Positions 34,891-42,466 of a stretch of 64,000 bases of DNA are shown here, in pieces. The translations under genes were made by a program, and so were the position numbers. The stretch's first letter is position 1, and each line of letters begins with the position of its first letter. Source of the DNA: Holdemania massiliensis AP2 (lineage in GTDB: Bacteria; Bacillota_I; Bacilli_A; Erysipelotrichales; Erysipelotrichaceae); contig NZ_HE998567.1 of the NCBI RefSeq assembly GCF_000327285.1, positions 563,036-627,035 of the forward strand. Reading direction: 5' to 3'. The notes under the pieces were generated by a model. The model had not been told where the DNA came from, did not search any database, and worked only from the letters and a program-made list of their open reading frames with translations.

Positions 34891-36915
34891 CTATCGAATC
34901 ATCGACAGCCAATACAAAAGCCGTCCCAGCTGAAACAAAATCAGACTCATCCCATACGGCAAAAGCACCATGATCGCGATCGACTTCAGCATCAGTTTCG
35001 TTCCATACTCCTGGCGCAGTGCATTGAGCGTCATGATGCAGGGAATCGAAAACAGACAGTAAACAAGAAAACTATAGGCCCGCAGTTTTCCCAACGGATC
35101 GTCAAACAGCCTGCCGATCTCACTGATGAGTCCGGCATCCTGCCCTTCCTGACTGAAATCAGCCAGATGCACCACGCTGTTTTTTACAGCCTCCCCCAGT
35201 CCCAGTACGAGATTTTTTGATTCCTGGGCGAAATCCAGCGGTGCCTCGACCTTGTCCCGCAGCACTGAAGCCAGAAAGCCAACGACCGTTTCCTTGGCGG
35301 CAATGGAGCCCGGCAGACTGGCCACCAGCGGCCACTGCGTGCCAAAACCCAGCGGCTGGTAGATCACAGAGGCCGCTTTGCCAAACTGAGCGGCATAGGA
35401 GGTCGTAATTTCACCGCTTGGAAAATAAGTCAGTCCCCACAGCACCGTCATGGCTAGCATCACGACCGTCATCGCCTTGCGGGTATAATTCTTGACTTCC
35501 TGCCTGACCTTGTTGAACACCACTTTTAAAGAAGGTCGGCGATAAACCGGAAGCTCCAGCACCATCCATGGCTGCCGACGCTGCTCTGGTAAAGACAAAA
35601 TCAGGGATAACACCAGCGCACTGACCAGACTCAAGCCGTACAGTGTAAACACGATCACCCCGCCCTGGCCGGGAAAAAACGCGGCCGCAAACAACAGATA
35701 GATCGGTAGCCGTGCGCCGCAGCTGATTAACGGGACGACCAGCGCCGTGCGCCGGCGGCTGCTTTCTTCTTCAATAACACGGGTAGCCATGACCGCCGGA
35801 ACATTGCAGCCTAAGCCTAAAAGCAAAGAAACAAACGCCTTGCCGCTGCAGCCAAACGGCCGCATCAGCCGATCCATCAGGAAAGCGATCCGCGCCATAT
35901 AGCCGCTTTCTTCCAGCAGCCCGAGAAAGAAATAGAGAAAGGCCATGAGCGGCAGAAAGCTGAGTACGCTGCCGATCCCCGCCAAGAGTCCATCGCACAC
36001 CAGCGAGCGCAGCCATGCCGGCACTCCAGCTAGCAAAAGCTGACAGCCATGCTGCATCCAGAGCGTCAGCTGGTTCAGCCAGCCGACATACGGCGAGCTT
36101 CCGTTATAGATCAGCATCAGCATCGCAAAACTCATCGCCAATAACAGCGGCAGCCCCCAAATCCGATGCAGCAGCACGGCATCGATCCGCCTGGTTTTTA
36201 ACAGCCGGCGCTGCGGATCCTGACGAACATGACTCATCAGACTGTCAATCGCCTGATACAGCGCCTGATGCATCGCCTGCGGCTGGGCCTCGCACAGCTG
36301 CATGTAGGCTTGCTTCTGCAACGCAAGCGAAGAAGCAAACGGCTGAGCCAGCTGCAGTGTATTGACCTGTCTGACCCACGCTTCTTCCAGCGGTTGGGTT
36401 AACAGCGGCCGATATCCCGAAAACGGTTCTTTCAGCATGGCTAAGATCGTTTCCTTCACCTGGCCCACAGCCTGCTTATCAAATGCGCTGACGCACAGGA
36501 TCGGACAGGCCAGACGCCGGCTGAGTTTGACAGCGTCGATTTCAATCCCATTCTTCAGCACTTCATCGTAAAAGTTAAAAATCAGAATCATCGGAATCTG
36601 AAGCATTCTTAATTTTAAGGTCAGACGCAGTGCCCGCTGTAAATGCGTCGCATCCAGAACGTTGATCAGACAGTCGACCGGCTGCGATTCCAGAAAATCC
36701 TGCGTGATCTGTTCCTCATTGTTGGTTTTCTGCAAATCATAAATCCCCGGCAGATCGATCAGTGTCAGTTTTTCCGATCCCCATTGAACCTGAGCCTGTT
36801 TGCGCTCGACCGTGACGCCCGGCCAGTTGCCAACCTCAAACCCAGCATCGGACAGTGCGTTGATCCAGGCTGTTTTCCCGGCATTGGGATTGCCGACAAA
36901 CGCCGCGGTCTTCAT
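34891..36915 (-). CDS. feoB: Ferrous iron transporter FeoB
   Basis: Membrane Fe2+ permease with an N-terminal G domain. 674 aa. G1 is GNPNAGKT (8-15), followed by G3 DLPG and an NxxD G4 (NFYD), a helical regulator domain (about 165-245), then two Gate/Nucleoside-recognition permease halves. Overlaps feoA by four bases. Slightly shorter than the E. coli protein, within the family's range. Confidence 0.95.
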   Translation of the reverse strand: MKTAAFVGNPNAGKTAWINALSDAGFEVGNWPGVTVERKQAQVQWGSEKLTLIDLPGIYDLQKTNNEEQITQDFLESQPVDCLINVLDATHLQRALRLTLKLRMLQIPMILIFNFYDEVLKNGIEIDAVKLSRRLACPILCVSAFDKQAVGQVKETILAMLKEPFSGYRPLLTQPLEEAWVRQVNTLQLAQPFASSLALQKQAYMQLCEAQPQAMHQALYQAIDSLMSHVRQDPQRRLLKTRRIDAVLLHRIWGLPLLLAMSFAMLMLIYNGSSPYVGWLNQLTLWMQHGCQLLLAGVPAWLRSLVCDGLLAGIGSVLSFLPLMAFLYFFLGLLEESGYMARIAFLMDRLMRPFGCSGKAFVSLLLGLGCNVPAVMATRVIEEESSRRRTALVVPLISCGARLPIYLLFAAAFFPGQGGVIVFTLYGLSLVSALVLSLILSLPEQRRQPWMVLELPVYRRPSLKVVFNKVRQEVKNYTRKAMTVVMLAMTVLWGLTYFPSGEITTSYAAQFGKAASVIYQPLGFGTQWPLVASLPGSIAAKETVVGFLASVLRDKVEAPLDFAQESKNLVLGLGEAVKNSVVHLADFSQEGQDAGLISEIGRLFDDPLGKLRAYSFLVYCLFSIPCIMTLNALRQEYGTKLMLKSIAIMVLLPYGMSLILFQLGRLLYWLSMIR

Positions 36916-37145
36916 GGGTTGGTGATCAAAGCGACTTCAATCTGTGCAGCATCGGGACGGCGCAGAGCGATCAGACTGCCGCCGACACTGTACTCGATCG
37001 GATCCAGCAGCGGCGCTGTCCGGACGCATTCAATTTCTTCCCCAACCCGCAAACCAAGTGCTTCTAAGCGGATCACTACCGCCTGTGACAAAGTCATCGA
37101 AGTGATCAAGGCCCGCCTGCCTGGCGTTAATTGTGTTAGTTTCAT
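36912..37145 (-). CDS. feoA: Ferrous iron transport protein FeoA
   Basis: 77-aa SH3-like cytosolic partner of FeoB. Pattern RALITSMTLSQAVVIRLEALGLRVGEEI is typical. ATG 37145 follows AGGAGAG; the open frame continues to 37262 but crosses the divergent proS promoter. Divergent from proS. Confidence 0.88.
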   Translation of the reverse strand: MKLTQLTPGRRALITSMTLSQAVVIRLEALGLRVGEEIECVRTAPLLDPIEYSVGGSLIALRRPDAAQIEVALITNP

Positions 37146-37240
37146 CGCTTGCTCTCCTTTCTTTATTAGACTATGCTTGCAAAAAGCCCTTCCTTCCGCG
37201 CAAATTTCGACATTCCCCAGCTGGTATAACGGACAGATTG

Positions 37241-37249
37241 TGGTATAAT
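37241..37249 (+). promoter_or_regulatory. Extended -10 promoter of proS
   Basis: TGGTATAAT at 37241-37249, 38 bases before the start codon. No T-box leader can fit. Confidence 0.65.
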
Positions 37250-37286
37250 CAAAAAGGTTCATTTTGAAGAATAGGAGAGAAGTGTT

Positions 37287-38993
37287 ATGAGATTAAGTCA
37301 AAGTTTCTTTGCGACTCTGCGGGAGAACGTAAAGGATGAAGATTCCGTCAGCGGTAATCTGCTGGTTCGTGCGGGCATGATCAAAAAAAGCTCGGCAGGA
37401 GTCTATATGTACCTTCCCCTTGGGTATAAAGTACTGAAGAAAATTGAAAACATCGTGCGGGAAGAAATGGAACGGGCAGGAAGTCAGGAGCTCTTGATGC
37501 CGGCGCTGATTCCGGAAGAAGTCTATGTCGCCTCCGGGCGGCGGGACAACTTTGGTTCCAGCATGTTTTCGCTCAAGGACCGCTTCAACAAAAGCTATGT
37601 TCTCGGCCCAACCCATGAAGAACTGTTTGCGGTGGCCGCAGGCATGAAAATTCGTTCCTATAAAGACATGCCGTTCAATTTATATCAGTTTCAGACCAAA
37701 TACCGCGATGAAGCCCGTCCGCGCTACGGTTTGATCCGAGTGCGTGAGTTCATCATGAAGGATGCTTATTCCTTTGATAAGGATGAAGCGGGAATGGACG
37801 TCGCGTATCAGAAGATGTTTGACGGATACAAACGGGCGTTTGACCGGATGCACATGGATTACAAGATTGTCCGCGCGGATACCGGCGTCATGGGCGGCTT
37901 ATTGTCCGAGGAATTCCAGGCGGTAACGGAAATCGGTGAAGATGTTCTGGTGCTGTGTGATCAATGCAGCTTTGCCTCCAATCTGGAAGTGGCTTCCTGC
38001 AAAGACGAGGGTCTTGACAGTGATGAAGCGCACTTGCCGAAAGAATTAGTGGAAACGCCGAACGCCCGGACGATTGAAGAAGTGACGGAATTTCTGCAGC
38101 AGGATGCCCAGCGGTTCGTCAAGACCTTGATTTACAACATTGACGGCAAACCAGTGGCGGTCATGGTCCGCGGGGATCGAGAAGTCAATGAAACCAAGGT
38201 ATTGAAATTGGTCGGCGGTTTGGAAATCGCTCTGGCTGAGCCGGAAATGGTCATGCAGGCAACGGAAGCCAAGGTAGGATTTGCCGGCCCGATCGGTCTG
38301 CATTGTCCGTTAGTGATGGATGTTGAGGTTTCACACATGGCTAACTTCATCACCGGCGCCAACAAGACGGGTTATCACTATATTCATGTGAATCAGGAAG
38401 ACTTCAAAGCGGATTATACCGCGGATGTCCGGCAGATCATGGAAGGCGATACCTGCCCGGTTTGCGGCGGCAAGATCGTATTTAAAAAAGGCATTGAGAT
38501 CGGCAATACCTTCAAGTTGGGAACAAAATATGCTCAGGCGATGAATTTGGAATATCTGGATCAGGAAAACAAGCTGAATCCGGTCTGGATGGGATCGTAT
38601 GGCATCGGCATCGGCCGCTGTATGGCAGCGCTGGCGGAACAGCACAGTGATGAACACGGCTTATGCTGGCCGATCAACATTGCCCCATATCCAGTAGCGA
38701 TCGTCATCATCTCCAAGAAGGATGAACAGCAGGTGGCCGCGGCTGAACAATTGTATGCCCAGCTGCAGGCGGCCGGAGTTGAGGTCATGCTCGATGATCG
38801 TGACGAACGTCCAGGCGTCAAGTTTAAGGACATGGATCTGATCGGAACCCCGATCCGGCTGACTGTCGGCAAGAAAATCGGTGAAGGTCTCGTTGAGATG
38901 AAGCTGCGCACAGCGGAAAAAGCAAACGACGTTAAAGTCGATGAAGTTGTCAGCCAAGTTCTCGAATTGATCCGCTGCGGTCAAACCCGATAA
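37287..38993 (+). CDS. proS: Prolyl-tRNA synthetase, bacterial type
   Basis: Charges tRNA-Pro; 568 aa. Class II core with motif 1 region (LMPALIPEE), motif 2 (FRDEARPRYGLIRVREF-like; FQTKYRDEARP) and motif 3 (GIGIGRCMAAL), an inserted Ala-tRNA-Pro editing (INS) domain at about 230-390, and a C-terminal anticodon-binding domain. TAGGAGAGAAG precedes the ATG. Followed by a bidirectional terminator. Confidence 0.97.
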   Translation: MRLSQSFFATLRENVKDEDSVSGNLLVRAGMIKKSSAGVYMYLPLGYKVLKKIENIVREEMERAGSQELLMPALIPEEVYVASGRRDNFGSSMFSLKDRFNKSYVLGPTHEELFAVAAGMKIRSYKDMPFNLYQFQTKYRDEARPRYGLIRVREFIMKDAYSFDKDEAGMDVAYQKMFDGYKRAFDRMHMDYKIVRADTGVMGGLLSEEFQAVTEIGEDVLVLCDQCSFASNLEVASCKDEGLDSDEAHLPKELVETPNARTIEEVTEFLQQDAQRFVKTLIYNIDGKPVAVMVRGDREVNETKVLKLVGGLEIALAEPEMVMQATEAKVGFAGPIGLHCPLVMDVEVSHMANFITGANKTGYHYIHVNQEDFKADYTADVRQIMEGDTCPVCGGKIVFKKGIEIGNTFKLGTKYAQAMNLEYLDQENKLNPVWMGSYGIGIGRCMAALAEQHSDEHGLCWPINIAPYPVAIVIISKKDEQQVAAAEQLYAQLQAAGVEVMLDDRDERPGVKFKDMDLIGTPIRLTVGKKIGEGLVEMKLRTAEKANDVKVDEVVSQVLELIRCGQTR

Positions 38994-38997
38994 AACG

Positions 38998-39043
38998 CAA
39001 AAAGAGTGACCCTGAAATAGAATCAGGAATCACTCTTTTTTAT
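38998..39043. terminator. Bidirectional terminator between proS and the receiver-like gene
   Basis: Stem 39001-39009 with 39030-39038, with an inner CCTGA/TCAGG pair, bounded by an A run on the left and a T run on the right. It serves the two convergent genes and overlaps the 3' end of the minus-strand gene. Confidence 0.8.
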
Positions 39044-39379
39044 TTGAATTGTATGGGGTTCAATAACAATCGGCACAGACGGCAGCTTCCAGGTTAACAG
39101 GCTGAGCATATTGGCCCTTCCATAGTGATTATCCGTATGCAGAACGATCTGCTTCAGATCAACAGCCTGAGGTTGTTGAACAAGCCACAGACAGAAGTCA
39201 TAGCCGGTTTGCGGTGTCCCAAGATCATAATCCAAGGACACAAGATCATAGGTGTTTTCCGAAAAGAACTGCTGGGCCTGCGATACTGTTTTCGCAAGGG
39301 CGAACTTGCAGTTTTTCAGCGAAGAGGCATACTGCGGCAGACGCAGATCATCCAGATACAGACATCGTTGTTTTGTCAT
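39023..39379 (-). CDS. Cyclic-phosphate-processing receiver-domain-like protein
   Basis: 118-aa stand-alone receiver-like domain of the cREC-REC type. CLYLDDLRLP at the N-terminus (Asp10, Asp11), VSLDYDLG (Asp50, Asp52) and VLHTDNHYGRANM match that family, proposed to act on cyclic nucleotide signals or RNA ends. It is not an ordinary two-component regulator: no DNA-binding domain or kinase is present. ATG 39379 has AGGGGA upstream. Confidence 0.65.
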   Translation of the reverse strand: MTKQRCLYLDDLRLPQYASSLKNCKFALAKTVSQAQQFFSENTYDLVSLDYDLGTPQTGYDFCLWLVQQPQAVDLKQIVLHTDNHYGRANMLSLLTWKLPSVPIVIEPHTIQIKKSDS

Positions 39380-39450
39380 CGTTTCCCCTCTTCTTTCCCC
39401 TTTCACCAGACAATCTTACAAAACTGTGAGAATTTTGTCACGTCGATCCA

Positions 39451-39459
39451 TGGTAGAAT
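39451..39459 (+). promoter_or_regulatory. Extended -10 promoter for the 35-codon ORF
   Basis: TGGTAGAAT at 39451-39459, with TTGTCA at 39435-39440 too close for a normal -35 (13-base spacer by hexamer). Confidence 0.4.
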
Positions 39460-39503
39460 CCTGAGGATCGGCATAGAATAAAGTCAAAGGAGGAACATCA
39501 TCC

Positions 39504-39611
39504 ATGAAAACATTCCTGGAAGTCATTACCGCGCTTTTCAGCAGTCTTCTGTTCTTCCGCCGGAAGACCTCGTTCCGTATCGGTCAGGTTCCAAAGCGAA
39601 GCCAGCTGTGA
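39504..39611 (+). CDS. Candidate 35-aa small protein
   Basis: Begins MKTFLEVITALFSSLLFF and ends with a basic tail. An exact AAAGGAGG ribosome site lies 10 bases before the ATG and an extended -10 lies upstream, so transcription and translation both look real. The N-terminal half is hydrophobic, long enough for one membrane helix; the tail has five or more Arg/Lys. No family recognised. Its stop is next to the 3' end of the convergent GNAT gene. Confidence 0.5.
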   Translation: MKTFLEVITALFSSLLFFRRKTSFRIGQVPKRSQL

Positions 39612-39612
39612 T

Positions 39613-40353
39613 TTACGATCCGCGATAAACCAGAACGCTTTGATCTTCGTAGTCGAAGCGTTTTTCGATTTGAAAATGCAGGCTTTCCAATAAATTCTGA
39701 CACGCCTTATTTTCCATAGCCACATACGCCTGCAGGGTTGAAGCACGCAGCCGATCGTGTGCATACACCTTGGCCCAGCTTAACAATTCCCGGCCATAAC
39801 CGCAATGCCAGAACGGCTCATCTAAAAACAGCGTCACATCCCGCACAGTCTCACAGTCGCTTTGCTTTAAAGCCAGAACCCCAACGGCCTGCAAGGTTTG
39901 CTTTGATCTCACAAGCCAGGCCTGGTTGATTCCTGAAGTCAGCTGTAAGATCAGATCGACCGCTTCTTGATAGGACTTCAGCGTATCAAACCGCATATAC
40001 TTTGCGACCGCGTCTTTGCCCGCGATGTTCAGCACATCTTGCGCATCTTTAACGGTCAGCGGTCTCAATTCCAGTCTTTCACTGTAACAACTCGTGATTT
40101 TTTCGATGCGATAGACGTTGATCGTCTCCACATCCGGACAGCAGAACACGGCACGATTTTCTGAATTTCCGGGGATCTGTCCTCCATAACGCAGGATATC
40201 GACATACGGAAAGGCGACATGCATCGCCATCGGACACAGCTGTCCCCGTTCACTATCAAAGTCGTAGCAGTCCCCAATCCGATGTCCTCGATGGCATCCC
40301 ATTGGGCCTTTGCGGTCAATCAGCGTGATGATAATCTCGGCCCGCGAGCTCAT
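39613..40353 (-). CDS. TIGR04076-GNAT acetyltransferase fusion
   Basis: 246 aa in two parts. Residues 1-85 match TIGR04076 (LIDRKGPMGCHRGHRIGD, CPMAMHVAFPYVDILRYGG, CCPDVE), a small Cys-containing domain of unknown role usually found alone. Residues 92-246 are a RimJ/RimL-like GNAT N-acetyltransferase (LRPLTVKDAQ, acetyl-CoA loop around GYGREL). The start overlaps the end of the pyridoxal kinase gene by four bases. Substrate unknown. Confidence 0.75.
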   Translation of the reverse strand: MSSRAEIIITLIDRKGPMGCHRGHRIGDCYDFDSERGQLCPMAMHVAFPYVDILRYGGQIPGNSENRAVFCCPDVETINVYRIEKITSCYSERLELRPLTVKDAQDVLNIAGKDAVAKYMRFDTLKSYQEAVDLILQLTSGINQAWLVRSKQTLQAVGVLALKQSDCETVRDVTLFLDEPFWHCGYGRELLSWAKVYAHDRLRASTLQAYVAMENKACQNLLESLHFQIEKRFDYEDQSVLVYRGS

Positions 40354-41177
40354 GCCTTGGCCGCCTGACTTTCAGCAATTGCCGCTTCCACCCGCAGTCC
40401 GCGAAACAGATCTGCGTTATTTTGATTTGCCTGAATCAGCTGCTCGACCTCATGCATCGCTTTCTGACAGGCCTGTTCCAACGTTTTCTGATGCAAGAGC
40501 TCCCCAGCCAGCACCGCTGAGAATACATCTCCGGTGCCGGGGATCCGTACATCAATCATCTCATACGGCAGATCAAAGCGGACGCCCTGATGATCCCGGC
40601 CGCACACATAATGTCCGCCGTCTTCCGTCAGAACAACGCTGGTTATCACGGCAGCACCGCAGCCCAGTTCCAAGAGTTCATCCAGCAGCTGTTCCTTTTG
40701 CGATGGCGTTACTTCTACACCCCAATCCGAATGTCCGCACAGCAAAGCGGCTTCGGTCAGATTGGGTACGATGAGGTCTGCACAAGAGGCAAGCTGCCGG
40801 CGTAGTTCAACAGCTGCAGGGTCGACGCCAGGATACAGATGCCCTTCATCGCCTAAAATCGGATCGACAATTTTTATCGCTTCCGTCTGACTAGCAAACA
40901 ACCGCTTGATTAGATCCACCTGCTTTTCAGAAACCAAAAAGCCTGTGCAGATGCAGTCAAAGTGAAAGTTAAGAGCCTGCCAAGCATCCAGTGTCTTTAC
41001 CATGAAGTCGGTCGTGTCGTGAATATCAAAAATACCGTAATCCAGCGTATTGGAGACCAGGGCTGTCGGCAGATTATGTACGATATGTCCCTGCGCTGAC
41101 AACAGCGGAATCATCACAGACAAAGCCACCTTGCCTACACCGCACAAATCATTGACTAGTAAGATTTCTTTTTCCAT
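40350..41177 (-). CDS. Pyridoxal/pyridoxamine kinase
   Basis: 275-aa ribokinase-fold kinase of the PdxY/PdxK type, phosphorylating B6 vitamers in salvage of PLP, the cofactor of GcvP and others. N-terminal VNDLCGVGKVALSVMIP and the catalytic GTGDVFSAVLAGE (anion hole and base Asp) are clear. Ends in a four-base overlap with the GNAT fusion gene; begins 26 bases after the NUDIX gene, so the three likely form one operon. Confidence 0.85.
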   Translation of the reverse strand: MEKEILLVNDLCGVGKVALSVMIPLLSAQGHIVHNLPTALVSNTLDYGIFDIHDTTDFMVKTLDAWQALNFHFDCICTGFLVSEKQVDLIKRLFASQTEAIKIVDPILGDEGHLYPGVDPAAVELRRQLASCADLIVPNLTEAALLCGHSDWGVEVTPSQKEQLLDELLELGCGAAVITSVVLTEDGGHYVCGRDHQGVRFDLPYEMIDVRIPGTGDVFSAVLAGELLHQKTLEQACQKAMHEVEQLIQANQNNADLFRGLRVEAAIAESQAAKA

Positions 41178-41202
41178 TCTCTTTCCCTCTCTTGTATTTT
41201 TC

Positions 41203-41712
41203 TTATTCTATCCTATCTTGGAATCCGCCTGGGGTCAATTCATTTTCTGTGATCAGCGTCAGCTGTGACGGCAAATCCGGCAGTGCCTTTTGAATAAACC
41301 GCGGGAACAAATTGATTTCCTGGATCTGGGAAAAAGGGATCCACTCAAAAGTATGCGTCCGTTTTCCTTCTTCAACTGAAAAGGTCTGATCTTGAATCAA
41401 CCGTTCTGAATTGTTCGGATTCACTAAAAAATACAGGCAGAGTTCATGGAATTTTTCCTGGCTGGATGATTCCATGAAAAAGCTTTGACAAAGCCACAGT
41501 GGCCGGAGAATCTCAGCTTCTATCTTCAATTCCTCTTTCAGCTCCCGCTGCAGCGCGGCTTCCGCCGTTTCTTGAAATTGAATCCGCCCGCCTGGCAGAT
41601 AGGCATACGGCATTGCCTCATCACGCATAATCAATAGTGCTTCTTGATGAATCATCACTGCGCACACCCGGATATTGAAGCGGCCTAAGTCAGTTCTAAA
41701 TGTCAGATCCAT
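41203..41712 (-). CDS. NUDIX hydrolase
   Basis: 169 aa. NUDIX box G-x5-E-x7-REL-x-EE is present (GRIQFQETAEAALQRELKEE); the final Gly of the box is Lys. Hydrolyses a nucleoside diphosphate derivative, unidentified. Promoter TGGTATAAT on the minus strand at 41742-41750, with AAGGGAGAG as ribosome site. First gene of the operon with the pyridoxal kinase and GNAT fusion. Confidence 0.87.
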   Translation of the reverse strand: MDLTFRTDLGRFNIRVCAVMIHQEALLIMRDEAMPYAYLPGGRIQFQETAEAALQRELKEELKIEAEILRPLWLCQSFFMESSSQEKFHELCLYFLVNPNNSERLIQDQTFSVEEGKRTHTFEWIPFSQIQEINLFPRFIQKALPDLPSQLTLITENELTPGGFQDRIE

Positions 41713-41741
41713 ATCACACTCTCCCTTAGATTCACAGCAAT

Positions 41742-41750
41742 ATTATACCA
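41742..41750 (-). promoter_or_regulatory. Extended -10 promoter of the NUDIX operon
   Basis: TGGTATAAT on the minus strand, 30-38 bases before the NUDIX start codon. Confidence 0.55.
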
Positions 41751-41824
41751 TGTTTAGCAGTACAACCGTCTGTTTCTATCACATGGATCCCAGAGTTAAA
41801 AAGCAATAATTTTCTAACTTCAAT

Positions 41825-42021
41825 CTAAAAAAACTTATTTTTCTGTTTGTCGATATCGCTTAGAATGGGTATTTTTATATAATTCGTTTTATCCGCTTGA
41901 TTTTCTAAGTGATCCATTGTAGCTTTATCTTCTTTCAGATTAAAACGAAATGCAAACGATTTATAAAACTTTTTCTTATATTTGCTGTCATAAGCAGCCT
42001 GATTAAATGACTTTTTTCCAT
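41825..42021 (-). pseudogene. Arc-like small DNA-binding protein, frameshifted
   Basis: The minus strand encodes KKSFNQAAYDSKYKKKFY and continues for about 60 codons to a TAG at 41825, with ADKTNYIK near the end, resembling the short Arc/ribbon-helix-helix proteins common in Bacillota and mobile elements. No in-frame start exists; the ATG at 42021 (MEK...) falls out of frame at a run of six A. Adding one A restores MEKKSFNQAAYDSK. Either a pseudogene or a homopolymer sequence error. Confidence 0.5.
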
Positions 42022-42049
42022 TGTTTTTTATCTTCTTTTTGCATATAAT
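42021..42049 (+). promoter_or_regulatory. Strong promoter facing the small basic peptide gene
   Basis: TTGTTT (42021-42026), a 17-base spacer and TATAAT (42044-42049) on the plus strand. Transcription from about 42056 would run antisense through the whole peptide gene at 42071-42220. The plus-strand open frame here (42021-42338) starts inside the promoter and is not treated as a gene. Confidence 0.6.
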
Positions 42050-42070
42050 AGAGATGGGAAAGAGAAAGGC

Positions 42071-42220
42071 TCAAAATAAGCCAATCTCTTTAAGAAAAGG
42101 AAGAATCACACCGATTAAACTAATAATTGCCGTTATTAGTTTAATGATTTCAATAACCAGACTAATTTGTTCTTGGCTATTGGGTGTGGTTCTTTTTTTC
42201 TTGCCCTTGGACTTTCCCAT
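42071..42220 (-). CDS. 49-aa basic/hydrophobic peptide, possible type I toxin
   Basis: N-terminal MGKSKGKKKRTTPNSQEQ is strongly basic, followed by a hydrophobic helix (about residues 19-44) and a short end. AAAGGA lies about nine bases before the ATG at 42220. The stop codon falls in a small hairpin (GGCT/AGCC) followed by T-rich sequence on the minus strand. Size, one membrane helix and a convergent promoter resemble type I toxin genes, but charge order is opposite to most (basic end first). No named family recognised; a bacteriocin-like or structural role is possible. Confidence 0.5.
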   Translation of the reverse strand: MGKSKGKKKRTTPNSQEQISLVIEIIKLITAIISLIGVILPFLKEIGLF

Positions 42221-42249
42221 CTCTTTACATCCTTTCCTCGGGCAACTCA

Positions 42250-42278
42250 AGTTTAACATGGGCAAGTCTATAACTCAA
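42250..42278 (-). promoter_or_regulatory. Candidate promoter of the 49-aa peptide gene
   Basis: On the minus strand TTGAGT (42273-42278), 17-base spacer, TAAACT (42250-42255); each hexamer matches four of six. ACTCAAGT (42245-42252) and ACTTGAGT (42293-42300) form an inverted repeat around it. Confidence 0.35.
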
Positions 42279-42361
42279 TATTGTTTTAACTTACTTGAGT
42301 TTAAAAAACAGGATATAATCCTGCTGCCTAAACCTTAACTTCCAGAAATTGAATCCCTAGA

Positions 42362-42426
42362 ATAGAAAACAAGGATCGACAAACTTTGTGGTTCCCCTCA
42401 ACAGAAACTGATTCGTCTGATCCTTG
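42362..42426 (-). terminator. Terminator of the importer-phosphodiesterase operon
   Basis: Eight-base perfect arms (42370-42377 with 42419-42426) around a long loop that can pair further, followed on the minus strand by TTTTCTATTC. Confidence 0.55.
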
Positions 42427-42466
42427 CTTATTTTTCATCCTATTTCATTTTTTCTGATTGGACAAC

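Noticed and set aside
37146-37286. T-box leader upstream of proS
   Set aside because: Only about 30 bases separate the promoter from the start codon.
42021-42338. 105-codon plus-strand open frame
   Set aside because: It starts inside the -35 element of the plus-strand promoter and has no ribosome site; it is more likely the strand of an antisense RNA.
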